Shown: positions 5,174 through 7,238 of the stretch, one piece after another | Layout: each line of letters starts with the position of its first letter | Numbering within the stretch: the stretch's first letter is position 1 | From: Spirochaetales bacterium | Lineage (GTDB): Bacteria > Spirochaetota > Spirochaetia > DSM-27196 > PWMO01 | Length of the DNA stretch: 7,238 nucleotides | NCBI GenBank assembly: GCA_007130025.1 | Contig: SLTF01000248.1 | Coordinates: 1 to 7,238 of the forward strand | Reading direction: 5' to 3' | Made by a program: the position numbers and the translations under genes | The notes under the pieces: generated by a model | Told to the model about the DNA's origin: nothing | The model's input: the letters and a program-made list of their open reading frames with translations, nothing else | The model's database searches: none

Positions 5174-6307
5174 TTAAACGGAACGGCTGAGCGGGATCAC
5201 CGCCATAAGCGCTACCGCTGCCAGGACGGCGAGAAGCAGCGGGAACGGGATCGTGAGGAACATCGGGCCGGCGAAGCTGCCGGTGATGCGGAGCGTGGCG
5301 TATGCCCCCATTCCCGCGGTCTCGAAACCACACACTGAAAGCGCTGCAAGCTCGTTCCCCATGGAAACCTGGGCCCCGATTCCCAGACCAGCACCGAGCA
5401 GAAGCACCACCAGCACCGCCAGGTTGGACGCCGCAACAAAGCCCAAAGCGATCATGGCGGCCGTGAGGAGTGGCAACCACCGGAACAGTCCGACCAGACG
5501 AGCTTTGACCATCACGCCAACCACAACGGCACTCTCAAACGCCATGGCCGCGATCTTCCCCAGCAACGGTCGGCTGGTATGCGCTTCAATGACGGTCGGT
5601 ACCAGCAGCTCGAAGGCGGACAGTAACAGGCCCACCATCGCGGCGTAGAGAACCGGACGCACTACCCGGTGAAGGCGTCCCCGGATCTGCTCTTCCGAGT
5701 TGTGCAGATCACCCGTAATCGGGGGTGTACGCGGACCACTCGCGGCGGCCGCCCCATGCGAAAAGGTCGCGTCCAACCGGCGCCGCAGCGCGAGCAGCAG
5801 ACAGACCGGAACCAGTGCGACCACACCCAGAGTGATTCGCGGGGCCAGAACCATGCCACTTCCCACGGTCACCGGGCCGAGAATCGCACCGACACTCGCC
5901 GCAACCTCGATGCGACTCATGCGCCGTGAGCGTAACGATCGGTCATCACCGCCACGGTCGGACCTGGTTGCCGCAATGAAGGGGATCGCTGCAAACCCCG
6001 CCGCAAAGCCACCCTGCAGGGTGCGCGCGATCATCATCACCACAAACGAGTCGAGACCTGCAACCATGAGCAGCATCGCTGCGCTCCAGCCCACCACCGC
6101 CAGGCGCACCCCACATGCCAGCCCCCGGCGTCGCACGATGCGTCCCCATATCCACCCCGTGGTGACCGCTGCGAGCGGTCCGGCGGCAACGATCGCACTC
6201 GCACGCAGGTTCGTTCCGTGCCGGGCGAGCAACTGAGGATAGGCCGACGCAAATCCGACCTCGGCCAACACATCGATCAGTGGCAGGAGAACTGTTCCCA
6301 ATATCAC
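5174..6307 (-). CDS. Major facilitator superfamily (MFS) transporter, drug-antiporter-like
   Basis: A 377-aa integral membrane protein with about 11-12 hydrophobic segments arranged as two halves around a hydrophilic central loop (about 172-215). A motif-A-like stretch, GWIWGRIVRRRG (51-62), follows the second helix, but the usual Asp of GxxxDRxGRR is a Gly. ARTLQGGFAAG (94-104) matches the fourth-helix motif B. VGAILGPVTVGSG (139-151) is like motif C, the Gly-Pro signature common in drug/proton antiporters, so export is more likely than sugar uptake; the substrate is unknown. The start is GTG at 6307, with GGGGAG (6318-6313) 5 nt upstream. It overlaps the LacI-family stop by 4 nt, so the two are translationally coupled. 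The chain starts almost directly in the first helix and is slightly shorter than the common 390-420 residues. Confidence 0.88.
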   Translation of the reverse strand: MILGTVLLPLIDVLAEVGFASAYPQLLARHGTNLRASAIVAAGPLAAVTTGWIWGRIVRRRGLACGVRLAVVGWSAAMLLMVAGLDSFVVMMIARTLQGGFAAGFAAIPFIAATRSDRGGDDRSLRSRRMSRIEVAASVGAILGPVTVGSGMVLAPRITLGVVALVPVCLLLALRRRLDATFSHGAAAASGPRTPPITGDLHNSEEQIRGRLHRVVRPVLYAAMVGLLLSAFELLVPTVIEAHTSRPLLGKIAAMAFESAVVVGVMVKARLVGLFRWLPLLTAAMIALGFVAASNLAVLVVLLLGAGLGIGAQVSMGNELAALSVCGFETAGMGAYATLRITGSFAGPMFLTIPFPLLLAVLAAVALMAVIPLSRSV

Positions 6308-7238
6308 GTGGTCTCCCCGACGACCAGCGTATGGGGAACGTGGATGACTTCTTCACCGGGGACCGTGGGTCGCTGGATCAGGCCGTGGAGCACCCGAAGA
6401 GCGCGATGCCCCATCTTTTTGACCGGCTGGCGGATCGTGGAGATACCCATGACTCCGGCCAGCGGCTGATCGTCGAATCCGAGAGTCTTCAGCTCCTGCG
6501 GGACTGCACGATTCGACTCACGTGCCGCAAGAAGCAGGCCGGCCGCAAGGTCATCGGAACCCGTGAACACCGCGTCCACCTCGGGATGATCGCGGTTCAG
6601 CGACAGTCCGAGTTCGTAACCGGCCTCTACGAGATCATCCGGAATCTCCCGCGGTATGATCGTGACGTCGGGATGGCGCTCTGCAAAAGAACGATACCCG
6701 CTCATGCGTATCCTGTTGGACGAACACTGGTCCGTTTCCGGAGCATGGCAACACACAATCCGGCGCGCTCCCCGTTCAAAGAGGTGAGCAAGACCATCAA
6801 TCGCGCTCTGATGATGATCCATGAAGACTCGAGAAAAGCCGACTTCTTCCATTGCCTGATTGCAGATGACCACGGGAATGTCCCGTATCGATTGAGCGTA
6901 CTCCGCCCACGGTTCGAGAGCCGTCGCGAGGAGCATACCGTCTACCGCGCGGGTTGCCGTCAGTTCGGTAATGCGATCCGGTTTCCACCCCGCCGCGTGG
7001 GTCTGCTGGATGAGCAGATCGTACCCGAAAGCCGTTGCGGCAGTCCCGGCGCCCGCCACGAGGTTCGAGTAGAAGGGGTGGGAGACGTCTTCAATTACCA
7101 TGAGGATACGACCGGTTCGTCCGCTTCGCAGGCTGGGAGCCGAGGAGTTGGGGCGATACCCAAGCTCGCGAATCGTCAGCTCGATCGCGTACTGCGCCTC
7201 CCGCGAAACGTAAGGATGGCCGTTGAGATAGCGCGACA
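6304..7238 (-). CDS. LacI-family transcriptional repressor, N-terminus cut by window edge
   Basis: The frame is open to the right edge, giving 310 visible residues, so the ATG at 7101 is an internal Met and not the start. The first visible part (SRYLNGHPYVSREAQYAIEL, then ELGYRPNSSAPSLRSGRTG) is the second half of a LacI helix-turn-helix and the hinge. The expected first 15-20 residues are missing off the edge. The rest is a periplasmic-binding-protein-like ligand domain: ILMVIEDVSHPFYSNLVAGA, a GMLLATAL loop, the ARRIVCCHAPETDQCSSNRIRMSGY ligand-pocket region (positions about 6783-6697), VDAVFTGSDDLAAGLLLA, LKTLGFDDQPLAG, and ISTIRQPVKKMGHRAL. It probably binds a small effector, classically a sugar or nucleoside, and controls its own operon, which includes the MFS gene starting 4 nt inside its stop. 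The hinge helix carries a Pro where Arg is usual. Confidence 0.92.
   Translation of the reverse strand, partial: SRYLNGHPYVSREAQYAIELTIRELGYRPNSSAPSLRSGRTGRILMVIEDVSHPFYSNLVAGAGTAATAFGYDLLIQQTHAAGWKPDRITELTATRAVDGMLLATALEPWAEYAQSIRDIPVVICNQAMEEVGFSRVFMDHHQSAIDGLAHLFERGARRIVCCHAPETDQCSSNRIRMSGYRSFAERHPDVTIIPREIPDDLVEAGYELGLSLNRDHPEVDAVFTGSDDLAAGLLLAARESNRAVPQELKTLGFDDQPLAGVMGISTIRQPVKKMGHRALRVLHGLIQRPTVPGEEVIHVPHTLVVGETT

Noticed and set aside
6304..7101. A complete 265-codon regulator starting at the ATG at 7101
   Set aside because: The same frame continues upstream to the window edge through a clear LacI helix-turn-helix and hinge, so the Met is internal and the gene is partial.

Overview
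The window reads as ordinary bacterial chromosome at roughly 60-65% G+C, with a clearly lower value (about 50% by eye) in the first 650 bases. The best taxonomic hint is the ribonuclease Z at the left end. Its N-terminal wording (GCGGMMPLP, ISHMHADHVTG, LDMYINYEI) resembles spirochaete RNase Z proteins as I remember them. I infer a high-G+C spirochaete, with moderate confidence; no rRNA or other marker is present to confirm it.

Layout, left to right. Positions 1-1812 (minus strand) hold two RNA-turnover genes read leftwards: a DHH/DHHA1 phosphoesterase of the NrnA (nanoRNase/pAp phosphatase) type, then ribonuclease Z, whose C-terminus is cut by the window edge. A 139-bp divergent region (1813-1951) separates them from a plus-strand gene for a membrane-anchored DUF6544-type protein (1952-2797).

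Positions 2871-3326 carry the most interesting locus, a type II toxin-antitoxin module of the HI1419/HI1420 kind. It has a perfect 17-bp-arm palindrome overlapping its promoter. The toxin gene has been cut to 39 codons, apparently by an in-frame internal deletion, while the antitoxin is intact. A transcript from the promoter would begin at about the toxin ATG itself.

An alpha/beta-hydrolase esterase (3355-4467) follows the antitoxin after only 28 bp. It is followed by a 197-aa protein of unknown function with two Cys-x-x-Cys pairs (4502-5095). Converging from the right on the minus strand is a regulator-transporter operon: a LacI-family repressor (5' end off the window) whose stop overlaps the GTG start of an MFS transporter by 4 nt.

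I do not see a clear new defence or mobile system, CRISPR array, tRNA, rRNA or insertion sequence. The leads worth following are the decayed toxin with its retained operator and antitoxin, the possible leaderless start, the composition step inside the RNase Z gene, and the uncharacterised zinc-ribbon protein.
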